A stretch of DNA of 64,000 bases from Diacronema lutheri (lineage: Eukaryota; Haptophyta; Pavlovophyceae; Pavlovales; Pavlovaceae). The notes under the pieces were generated by a model. That model was given only the letters and a program-made list of their open reading frames with translations. It did no database searches and was not told the DNA's origin. Shown here one piece after another: positions 50,301 through 59,108 of this stretch. Position 1 is the stretch's first letter. The number at the start of each line of letters is the position of its first letter. The stretch covers positions 620,001 through 684,000 of the forward strand of contig JAGTXO010000010.1 of NCBI GenBank assembly GCA_019448385.1. Reading direction: 5' to 3'. Made by a program: the position numbers and the translations under genes.

Positions 50301-50667
50301 GCACGCGCAGAGCGCGTAGCACCGCGCAGGACGTAAGCGCGCACAGCTCGAAGCCGCGGATGATGGCGTCCACGCGCACGCCGACGTGCGCGAGGTCGCG
50401 CGCGGCGAGCATGAGCGCGCCAAAGAGGGCCACGAGCGTTGTCAAACCGCTCCCGACGTCCTGCGCCTGCGCCTCGCACAGCTCCTCGACGATCGCGCCG
50501 ATCGGGTGGCGCACGCGCAGTGCGCCGACGAGCGTCGCTACGTCCGACGTGAGCGCGCCCACGACGGCCTTGAGCGTGGCAACGGGGCCAAGCAGTGTGC
50601 GCACGCACGCGCCGATCGCCGCCGCCGCCGCCGCCGCCGCCTCCGCGTTCACGCGCTCCGCGCGCAT
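47398..50667 (-). CDS. Degenerate group II chaperonin-like protein (BBS10/BBS12 type)
   Basis: Intron-free, 1,089 residues from the ATG at 50667. The N-terminus follows the CCT fold: IGACVRTLLGPVATLKAVVG, LTSDVATLVGALRVRHPIGA, and QDVGSGLTTLVALFGALMLA where active CCTs have GDGTT. LAHVGVRVDAIIRGFELCAL follows. Later come ALGVVVPGGGACDIAMLRAL (the CCT GGGA-x-E block) and, at the C-terminus, DDLLAREAAVHNAVAGVRLV and LASDTIVDP. Long acidic and Ala-rich insertions include a SDSASDSA run encoded by about ten 12-bp repeats (48536-48660) and another acidic tract (DGDNDVESDGHADSESG). Loss of the GDGT(T) and TNDGAT motifs indicates weak or no ATPase. BBS10, BBS12 and MKKS are such CCT relatives and assemble the BBSome. 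Which of the three is not decidable by eye. It is divergent from the AAA ATPase gene. Confidence 0.7.
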   Translation of the reverse strand: MRAERVNAEAAAAAAAAIGACVRTLLGPVATLKAVVGALTSDVATLVGALRVRHPIGAIVEELCEAQAQDVGSGLTTLVALFGALMLAARDLAHVGVRVDAIIRGFELCALTSCAVLRALRVPSWALLDERAPDGGARRGRRGVAHRPAAGVVGEADGAVGPRLALGASAPSADGPADADAEEALAAQLLAATELVHHTALAHAALGDGADRFELNDVSWFLDDLPPIAHPPSFIGGGSLNGPETTVQAAGAGERGAALRSTPTLSGCTGASRAAPTGREETAAGRGAHGNVASPRVAGARRAGAHGWRAELHALGSALAHGRDAEMALAAAAARALRLGRTATARRQSTRTMGAVRARGADAHEAARADVDERFTLLRVCRIIGPVAAHSAVLPASIVFDLEHADAQALGLALGGGGARVGVAGANGARALAVVGAGARLLAVLIDDDARDAAFAPHHASAAARPGASESIVTGVTGVTAFAARARRSEAREGEYALAFARGVSAACARARARSADSPPLRALVLVRGGASVDVCERCREAGHLIVTHVTPGALRDAAVLAGTELSQPLAEREGAAAAWPARGALPARLLSAQLWREGWTPDAEAAVLRSRADGARAAGEAGWRLMLRALRPSVRAAAVPAASRAGAGWAEPRCGAAAAERACAPPFVGASDSASDSASDSASDSASDSASDSASDSVSDSVSDSASDSDSVEGFSDVGARAPGSDGGAAVARARADRGDGAAAARASTARAWAMAERARASHNALLPCTIVLCATSTSAVDDAERAVWKCARRLRNAIVVGAQDGARVAFATRCAPLGASLSAPRALGVVVPGGGACDIAMLRALAARAALARMDAIAHDDALRIARADGDNDVESDGHADSESGADTGDSAESGADSQRDDDSGAHGGGGDNFGGDMPLGAEAYHAAMRAPRSGVPSGARIARQLELAEIIDAFSRALESTMASALVNCGLSHARALEELSRATARCELLGSEQPVRAAADVHGAPQRSLGRARQCAPIADAWRDLEAAAGSGAPGGADVVTCCDDLLAREAAVHNAVAGVRLVLASDTIVDPAADHVHGHARWRL
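48536..48660 (+). repeat. 12-bp coding repeat (Ser-Asp-Ser-Ala) in the chaperonin-like gene
   Basis: About ten units of the type GACGCCGAGTCC (plus strand) encode an acidic, probably disordered loop within the chaperonin-like protein. Confidence 0.9.
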
Positions 50668-50775
50668 GTCGCTGTGTCGCGCGTCCGCACGGCTTCCGCC
50701 ATCGTGGCCCTCTCTGTCTTCTGTTGTCTGTCCGCGGCGCAGCAGGGCGCAAATCCTCCGCCGCGGCGGCCCGAG

Positions 50776-53700
50776 ATGCGCTTCGTGGCGGCGGGCGTGG
50801 CGGGGCGGCAGTGCGCGCGGTCGGTCTTTGCGACCAGCGTGCGCCGGTGCGTCGCCACGCACGCGCACAAGCTCGGCAGCGGCGTGCCGCACCGCGACGC
50901 GGCCGACGAGACCGCAAAGCACGGCACGGGCGCGCACGGCGCGCATGAGAGAGCGCGGCCTGGGCGCGCGGACCAGCGGCGCGCTCGCGAGCTGCGCGCG
51001 CAGATGCTGCCGCCGTCGCAGACGGGCTTCACCTTTGCCGATTTTGACGCCTCGGCGTACGCCCTCTCCGAGACGAGCAGGGACGTCGCCCGCCTGCCCG
51101 CGGTCCTTGCGCTCAGCCGCTCGCGCGCCGCGCCCGCGCCCGCCAGCTGGCGGCAGCGCTGGCTGCTACTCGAGGGCGCCGTCAACACGGAGCTACTACA
51201 GGAGCGCCTCGCGCGCGCGCTCGCGCACGAGCTCGGCGCCAATTTCCTCCTCCTCCGCCTGAACGGCCTCGCGGCGTCGGTCGTCGCCAACGAGCAAGCG
51301 GGAGCAGCAGGCGGCGGAGGCGGAGGCGGAGGCGGTGGAGGTGGTGGCGGCAGCGGGCCGCGGCTGCGCTCACGCCGCGTCGCCGAGCTCGCGCGCGAGC
51401 TCGAAGAGCTTGTCGAGGAGCTAGGCGAGCTCGTGCCCGGCAACGCCCTGGCCAAATGCGATCGGATCATAAGCTCCGCCCTCGCGGCCGTTACCGCCGC
51501 GTCGCCCGGCGCCGCATCGGCCTACCGCGGCGACGGCGGGAGCGGCGGCGGTGGTGGCGCGTCAGTGCTCGGCGCACCGAACGGACCCGCCTCGCCCGAG
51601 CCCGACGCGGACGCGGACGCTGCGCCCCTTGCGCAGGAGCTGCTGGCTGGCCTCGAGAGCGACGCGCTGCAGGCTGAGCTTAGGGCTCTGCGCGCGCTCC
51701 TCTCGTCAGCGCAGCAGCCCGTGCTCGTGCTGATGCACGGCGGGGCCAAGGTGCCCGTCGCGTTCAAGCTCGTCCAGCGCTCGCTCCGACGCCTCGCCTC
51801 GCCGCCGCCGCTGTTTTTTGTGGCCACGTCAACGCTGCCCGCCGCCGATGCGCCGATGCGCGGCGCACACCGCCGTCAATTGTCGGATTTCCGACGGCAG
51901 TTCGGATTGTCCGTCACGCTCCAGCCGCCGCCGGACTCGCCGCGCGTGCAGCCCATCGCGCAGCCCGTCGACGTGACCGCTGCTCACGAGCCGTCGCCGC
52001 TGCTGGCCGCTGGGCCCTCGCCGCACACTGTGGCCGCAGACACTGACGAAACTCACTGTGGCGCAGGCACGGCGCGCGAGCGCTGGCAGGCTCAGCTCGC
52101 CGCGGATCGGCTGCTGCACACGCTCGCGTCCAACGTGGACGGGCTCGCGCGCGCGCTCTCTGCCGTCGCGCCCGCGCGGCAACACGTCCGTCTCTCAACC
52201 GCTGTGTTGCGCGCGACTGGCTGTGGAGGCCTGCACGGCGACGGCGATGGCGGCGGCGGCGACGGTAGCGGCGGCCACGGCGGCAGCAGCGCGCGCGCGG
52301 AGCGTGCCGGCGCGTGCGGCGCGGACGGGCGCGACGCGGGCAGCGGCGCAGAGGCGGCGCTTGAGCTGCCCGCCGTCCTGTCGCAGCGCGTGCTCGCGCC
52401 AGTCGAGCTGCAGCGGGTGGCCATCTGGGCGCTTGCTCACCAGCAGCTTGCGATTCGCCGCGGCGTCGGCGCGCGCGTCGGCCACTCCGCGGGCGTTGAC
52501 GAGGCCGGCGGCGCGCGCGCGGAGCCGCCGCGGCGACCATCGTCGTCGTCGTCGCCGCCGCCGGAATCGGGCACGGCCGGCGGGCACGGCGCTCCAAAGG
52601 CGGCGACGGCGGCGGAGCCGCACTCGGCGGCGGCGGCGGCCATCGTTGTCGATGTGTGCGCTGCCTCCGTGCGCCACGCGATCGACACGCTGGAGAGCGC
52701 GCACGCAGAAGGCTTGTTGCCCTCGCTCGCCTCCGCCGTGGTCGCGAGCCGCGCCGAGGCGGCTGCGGCGGGCTCGGGCGCGCAGTGGGCGCCAGTGGGC
52801 GGGACGCGTGGTGCGTTTCACGGCGGCGGTGGGCGGGGCGGCGGCGGCGATGACGAGGGCGGGCTAGCGCTCGGCGGAGATGGCGGCAATGGCAATGGCG
52901 GTGGCGGCAACGGAGGCGGGCGTAACGGCAGGCGGTGTGAGTACGAAACGACGATTGAGAAGCTCGTCGTGCCGGCGCATGGCGTCGGCGTGCGCTTTGC
53001 GGACGTCGGCGCGCTCGCTGACGTCAAGGCCGCGCTGCTTGAGCTCGTCTCGCTGCCGCTGCAGCACCCGCAGCTCTTCTCCGCGGGTGTCTCGCGCCAC
53101 GCGACACAGGGCGTTCTGCTCTCCGGACCGCCCGGAACGGGCAAGACGATGCTCGCCAAGGCCGTCGCGACCGAGTCGGGCGCGGCCTTCATCAACGTGA
53201 GCATGGCCGAGATCACATCCAAGTGGTGCGCGCGAAGCGCCCGAGGCGCCGCGCGCCGCGCCGGGCGCTGCTCGACCCGCGCACCACCGCCATCGTTGGG
53301 CCTCCGGGCGCGTGCGTGCGTGTGTCCGGAGGCCCAGCGCACTGCCTTCCCCCTCACCTGCACATCGAGCCCATCCCACACGCCGTTTGGGCGCGAAGGT
53401 ACGGCGAGGACGAGAAGCACGTTGCGGCTATTTTCAGGGTGGCGCGCCGCCTAGCTCCGTGTGTCATCTTCCTCGATGAGGTGGACTCGCTGCTGGGCAG
53501 GCGCGGCTCGGCATTCGAACACGAGGCGACGCGCCGCCTACGGAACGAATTCCTCAGCCAATGGGATGGTCTCCTTTCCGCCTCAGCGACGCAACGCGTG
53601 CTCGTCCTTGGCGCGACCAACCGCCCATTCGATCTCGACGAGGCCGCGCTCCGCCGACTGCCACGTCGGCTGGCGCTCGCCCTACCCGACGCGCGCGCGC

Positions 53701-54301
53701 GCGAGCAGATCTTGCGCGTCCTCCTCGCCGAAGAGTTGAGCACGGAGCGCGGCCGCTTGCTTGACCTCGCGTACCTCGCCACGTACGCCGCTGCCGCGCC
53801 GCTGCGCTCGGCGCGTGCGCGCCGCGCGCGCGCGCCGCACGTATCTCCCGCCACTTTTCATATCTCCCGCCATTTTTCAAAACCCGCGCGCCCCGACTGC
53901 ACTGCGCGCACTGCGCCGCTCATGGCTGCGTTGACGCGTACCGCACCGCACCGCACGCGCTGCGCGCTGCGCCCTCGCCCCGCATTCCTCGCCACACATA
54001 CAGCATCACAGAGGGGTTCAGTGGAAGCGACCTCAAACATCTGTGCACCACCGCAGCGCTCGTGCCGATCCGTGAGCTGCTCGCGACCGCCGGCGGCGCG
54101 GCGCTCGCGCGAGGCCCCGAGCCGCTCCTCCCGTCCGCGCTCCGCCCGCTGACGCACGCCGACTTTGAAACGGCGCGCGCGACGACCAAGCCGAGCGTCT
54201 CGGGCCAGCTCGACGTGACCAAGGAGCTGAACAAGTGGCACCGCATGTTTGCCGAGGGCGCGGGCGCGAAGACCGCGACGGGTGACTCGCTTGGCTTCTG
54301 A
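50776..54301 (+). CDS. AAA ATPase of the DAA1/ATAD1 (spastin-Msp1) class
   Basis: Exons 50776-53225, 53399-53789 and about 54014-54301 (about 1,042 residues). A basic start is followed by the N-terminal region typical of plant DAA1-like AAA proteins: ALSETSRDVARLPAVLAL, NTELLQERLARALAHELGAN, LFFVATSTLPAAD. A poly-Gly linker is also present. The AAA core has VGVRFADVGALADVKAALLE, Walker A GPPGTGKTMLAKAVA, AAFINVSMAEITSKW joined to YGEDEKHVAAIF, Walker B VIFLDEVDSLLGRRG, and LGATNRPFDLDEAALRRLPR. After the second intron GFSGSDLKHLCTTAALVPIR follows, ending KELNKWHRMFAEGAGAK, which matches the C-terminus of Arabidopsis relatives. The first intron is GT-AG (phase 2). The second has its best fit with a GC donor (TYA|GC), but its donor is uncertain by a few codons. 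It is probably membrane-associated or mitochondrial. The substrate is unknown. Confidence 0.88.
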
Positions 54302-54358
54302 CTCGCTTGCCCTCTCTGACTCTCTGACGCTGCAAGTCGTCGATGACCATGCATACAG

Positions 54359-57300
54359 TCAGGGGAGAGGGGGGGCTCCTCCGCGGGGCGCAGCGCCGTC
54401 GCGCTCGGCCAGCCGCTCGGCCGCGCGCGCGTCGAGAGCCGCGCGGACGCGCGGTAGCATCGAGCGCACGGCCTCGTTGTACGCGGAGACGGACGCGATC
54501 TCGACCGAGTGCACGATCTGGCACTCGTCCACCGCCGACTCTGTGCGCGCGTACATGACCGCAAACGTGTCGAACGCGGCGAGCACAGGCGTGCGCGCCT
54601 CGTCCGCGTCGGCCTCGGCGAGAAGGACGTCAACGTGCTCGATCGAGCGGCCGAGCGCGAGCCACGCGTGGAGCAGCGCGACGACGAGCAGGTCGTCGAG
54701 CAGACTGGGCCCGGCGACGAGCAGCACCCGGCGGCAGCACGCGAGGCTCGCGACAGAGTGCGCAAGGCGCTCCCAGGACAAGAGCGACATGTCCGCGCTC
54801 ACGACGTCGAGCCAGACGGTGGGCGGCGGCGCGAGCGGGTCGAGCGCGCCGACCCACGCCTCGAGCGCGCGTAGCTTGGCGCCATTTGCGTCAAAGGCCG
54901 AGTGCAGCACAAAGAAATCCGCAATCGGGAGCGCGTCACGCATGGCCGCCTGCTGGCGCTGCGCGAGCAGCAGCGCGCTCGCAAGAGGCGACGTGGCGGC
55001 CCAGCGCTGGTTGGAGGCGATGCGCGCGAGCGCGGTGCCGCCGGCTGCGTGGTGCGCGTGCGAGCCGCCGCTCCGGCCATCGCGCGCGCTCGCCACCGTT
55101 GTCGACCTGCTCGTCGTCGACTCCGACCTGTGGCTCGCCGTCGCCGAGCTGCCGCAATCGAGGCCGCCCGCTGCCAGTTTGGCGCACGGCGCGGCGGCGG
55201 CGGAGGCGCCGCGCGCGCCGCGCGTGCCGCGGCACGCCACTCCGCCGGCGCTCGCGCTGCCGCCGCCATCGTGCGGCGATCCACGCGGCCGCACGGCCGA
55301 GGGCGACGGGTGCGGGCTCAAGCGCTCGGCGGACGACGAGCCTCCGTCTCTGGGCGAGACGCGCACCGTCGAGCGTGCGCTCAGCGTTGCGCGCAGCGAG
55401 CGCATCCGGCGCGAGCTGCCGCTGCCTTCGATAGAGGGCGCTTCGCGCGACCAGACCTGCGCGACGTCCCGCAGCAGCGCGGCGCCTGCGCGCGCCGGGC
55501 GGAAGATGGTCGCTGCGTCGGCGACGAGCTTCTCTGGAGACACCGCGTCTGGAAGGCCGTACCCGATCAGCGGCGCGAGCGACGCGAGCGACAGCGCGGC
55601 GGGCGCGAGGCGCTGGCTGCGCACGCACACGCGCGCAATTTGAGCGCGCACGGCTGCGCGGCTGCGCTTGCGCGCGATCAGCGCGCAGAGCGGCAGGAGC
55701 AGCGCGACGCGCGCCCAGGTCGACGCGCCCGTGTGACCGTCCGGTGCGCCGTGCGCCGCGCGCAGCCACGCGCGGTGCGCGAGCGCGACGAGCGCGAGGA
55801 GAGAGGAGGAGAGAGCGGCGGTCTCGCACAGCGCGTCGAGCAGCGCGTGGCTCGCGCGCCACTGTCGGCACGCGCCCACGAGCAGGCGGCCGAGAGAGAT
55901 GGAGAGGACGGCGAGGACTGCACCGCACACGTATTGCCACTCGTCTGTCCTCTCCGCCTCTGCGCGCGAGCAGAGCGCGCGCACGACCGTGCCGATCGCG
56001 AGGGCAAAAAGGCCCAGTTCGACGGTCGCCAAAGCGCGGACAGTCAGCCGAAACCGCCGCGTCGGCTGAAGCGCGATGGCGTAGAGGAGCGCGCCGAGGA
56101 GCGAGCACATGGCGAGCATGTCGGTGCGCACCGCCGCCGCGCTGCCGCCGATCGCCGCCATCGTGTCGCTCGCGCTCTCGTGCGCGGACGTCGCTTCAGT
56201 TAGCGCGCAGCCGACGCGGATCGCGAGGCCCGTGAGCGCGAGCGGGAGGGACGAGCACAAGCGCGTGGCCGACGCGTAGGTGATCGCGCGATCGAAGAGT
56301 TCGACGAGCTCCGCCTTGGCGCGCCGTGGCTGCGTGTGCGCGCCGCCAAACTGCGACGACGACGGCGCGGGCGACGCGGCGCCATCGCACCACGACGCCT
56401 CCGAGCCGTCGCGCGTCGCGTCGGCCGCCGCGTCCGAGCCGCGCGACGAGAGCGCAGACGCGCGGCGCGCGCGGCGCGGCGGCGGCGGCGGCGTGCATCC
56501 GCTTGCGCTGGAGATGCGCGTACTCAGGCGCAGCCCGTTCCCATACGCATTCTCGTCTGCGCAGGTGTTTGGCGGCACGATGGCGGCGCGAGCGTTACCT
56601 TCGCTTCGGCGGCTGCACGCGGCGGGCGAGACGCACGTGCGCCTTGTGTGAGCGCTTGGGCTGGGCGACCAGCCGCCGAGCGCGCCGTCGGCTGAGCGCA
56701 CGTCCATGCGCAGCATCGTGAGTGGCCCGCCAAAGCCTTCCGATTTCCACCGGCGCGGCGCCGAGCACGCGCAGCCGAAGACGTCGTCGTCGCTGAACCG
56801 AGCACTCCGCCGGCCGCTCGACCGGCGGGCCGGTCGGCCTCGGGGCGGCGAGACGCCGAGCATCACGCCCGTTGACGATGGCCTGCTCTCGCGCGAGACG
56901 GCGGGCGAGCCGCGCGAGGCCGCGAGGATCCCCGCCGCCGCCGACGCGTCGCGCGCCGCGTCGCTGGGCGACGGCGGCGCGTGCCGCAGGCAACGGTTCG
57001 CTCGGTGTGGCGAGACCGCGTCGCAGCAGGACGCCGAGCGCGCGTCGGCTCTCGGGGCCGCCGGCGGAGGTGCAGGTGGCGGGGGCGGGCGGGTCACCGT
57101 CGCGAGGCTGCGGCCGTTGCGCAGTGAGCTGCCTGAATAAAAGGCACCGCTACTCCCGCTGGCTGCGACGACGCCGAGGTTGCAGCCGGCGCGCGGTCGC
57201 GCGAATGCGTGCAGCGCGCGCGGGAGGGCCGAAGCTGGCGCCACGCCCGTGCTCGTGCCGCGTGCGCGCGCGCACTCGCTCGGCTCGTCGCCGGCGTCGC

Positions 57301-58863
57301 CCCACGCGCGCGCGGCTTTGCTCGGAGGCGCGCCGCGCGCCTCGGCCAGCTCAGCGGCGACGAGCCGGTCGTGCGCGTAGAGCACGGCCTCGTGGTAGCT
57401 GTCTCGCAAGAGCTTGAGCACGTGGCTCGCGTCGATCATGTACTCGGGCGCCATGAGGAGGCGCGCGGCGGGCGCGCGCGCGTCGGCGCGGTGCGGCGGG
57501 AAGAGCAGGCGCGTGTGTGGCAGCACGCTCATCAGTGCGATCACGTCGTACGGCTTGACGAAACCGTGCAGGAAGCGCGCAATGTCCGCATTGGCCGGGA
57601 GATGGTCGAAGCGAGCCGCGACGAAGGCGTTCTCGTCGACGCCGCAGAACGTCTCGAAGAACCATTGCTTGGTGCAGCGCGTCGGCAGGTGGCCGTCGCA
57701 CAGCTTCCGCCAGAGGCCCTGCAGACCAAGGAACTGCGCGTCGGCCAAATAACGCATCAGCTGCGGGCGCGCGTAAAGGGGGCGAAGGGGGGCAAAGGGC
57801 GCGAAGTGGTAAGCGCGCGGCCGTGCGGATCGCCGAGGCGCGGCGCGCGGCACTATGCGGTCGGTCGCAGGGCACTCACTGGGTCGTTGGTGCGCTGGGC
57901 AAAGCTTTTCGCCAGCTGCATTGGCAGCAGCGGCACCGCATTCCGGCCAACGACGCTGAGCGGCAGAGCGCGCGCGAGGCAAAAGCGGTAGACGATCGCC
58001 GCGCCCTCGAGGTCAAACAAATTATTCACAGAACTGCGCGCGGTCCGCGCGCGCGCACGTGTCGGGCGCGCAACTATGGCAACGAGAAAGGGATGCGGCC
58101 GCACGTCGGCGCGCGCGCGCGCACGTGTCGGGTGTCCATTCGCCGCTCAAGCCGTCGAGCTCGACGCCACCCTGGATCGCCACCTCGCACACCTTGTCCG
58201 CGACGAGCTGCGGCTCGGCAGCGATGATATCGGCGAGGTCGCGCAGCGATGAGATGCACACGATCGTGAGAGAACGGCGCGCAGCCGAGCGCAGCACGCG
58301 CAGCAGCAGCTCCGCCCCGTCGACAAGGCGCGACGTGTCGACGCTGTCAAAGCCCAGCAGGCTAAACTCGTGCGGCTGGGGCAGGCCCGGCTTGCCGTCG
58401 GTGCCGATGCCCACCGGCACGGCGTCCGCGCCAATGTGGTCGAGCACGGCGCGTGCGAGCTGCGCGCGCCTCGCCGCTTGCGCGCCGCCGTTTGCGACAA
58501 CGGCATGAAGCTCGACGCAGCCCTGGCGGTGCAGCACGCCTGCAATGAGCAGCGCTTTGATGTCGTCTGCGAGGCGATGTGCGCGTGTGCGCGCGCGCGC
58601 GGCGAAACGCGCATCACGCCAGTGCGCTTGGGAAAGAGCGCGCAACCGGTAGACTGCCCGCTCGCCCGTGCACGCCAAACGCACGTTCCTCGCGCGCCGC
58701 ATGACCCCCAGACGCCAGGTTGTGCGGGCGCCGAGCGCGCCGCAGCAGCGCGCGGGCAGCGAGAGCGCGCGCGCTCACCTGGATCAGGCCCTGGATCAGT
58801 GATCACGACAAGCGCGGGGCGGCGAGGGCCTCGCATGGCGCGTGTGCCACGTCCAACTCCCAT
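54359..58863 (-). CDS. Fusion protein: nucleoside-hydrolase-like domain, membrane bundle, TIR-like domain
   Basis: Four exons on the minus strand: 58863-58779, 58566-58125, 58033-57880, 57760-54359 (about 1,360 residues, GT-AG). The first junction rebuilds ITDPGPDPDDIKALLIAG, the Asp cluster of nucleoside hydrolases. VPVGIGTDGKPG and LTIVCISSLRDL follow. Junction 2 gives EWTPDTSVNNLFDLEGAAIV. Junction 3 leads to LMRYLADAQFLGLQGLWRKL and WFFETFCG, then FVKPYDVIALMSVLP. This matches the hydrolase domain of the 1395-8621 protein throughout. A Ser/Pro-rich linker precedes six or seven membrane helices (about 720-930), then PDAVSPEKLVADAATIFRPA. The C-terminal 1175-1330 region reads DFFVLHSAFDANGAKLRALE, PTVWLDVVSAD, CCRRVLLVAGPSLLDDLLVV, a diverged version of the algal TIR-like domain usually starting FVSHSW. 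Function is unknown; signalling with nucleoside or NAD-type chemistry is inferred. Confidence 0.75.
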
Positions 58864-59108
58864 CCAGCGCCCCGGCTAAGAGCGAGGCGTCGGCGGCTGC
58901 GCGCGCTCGGCACGCACCCGGCTGCCTGCCGGAAGGCCAGCAACAATGAGCGCGAGGGTGGGGAACGTCACCAACTTTTCTCACAATCCTCGCGCGCGGG
59001 TAATCATTGGATTATCATCTGTAATTTTAGTTCCGTCATTCAAGGACGAAACAGGGGAAGAGTCTACTGCGTGTCACGTCAACTTGGGAATTCCCTCTTT
59101 GGCAGCGA

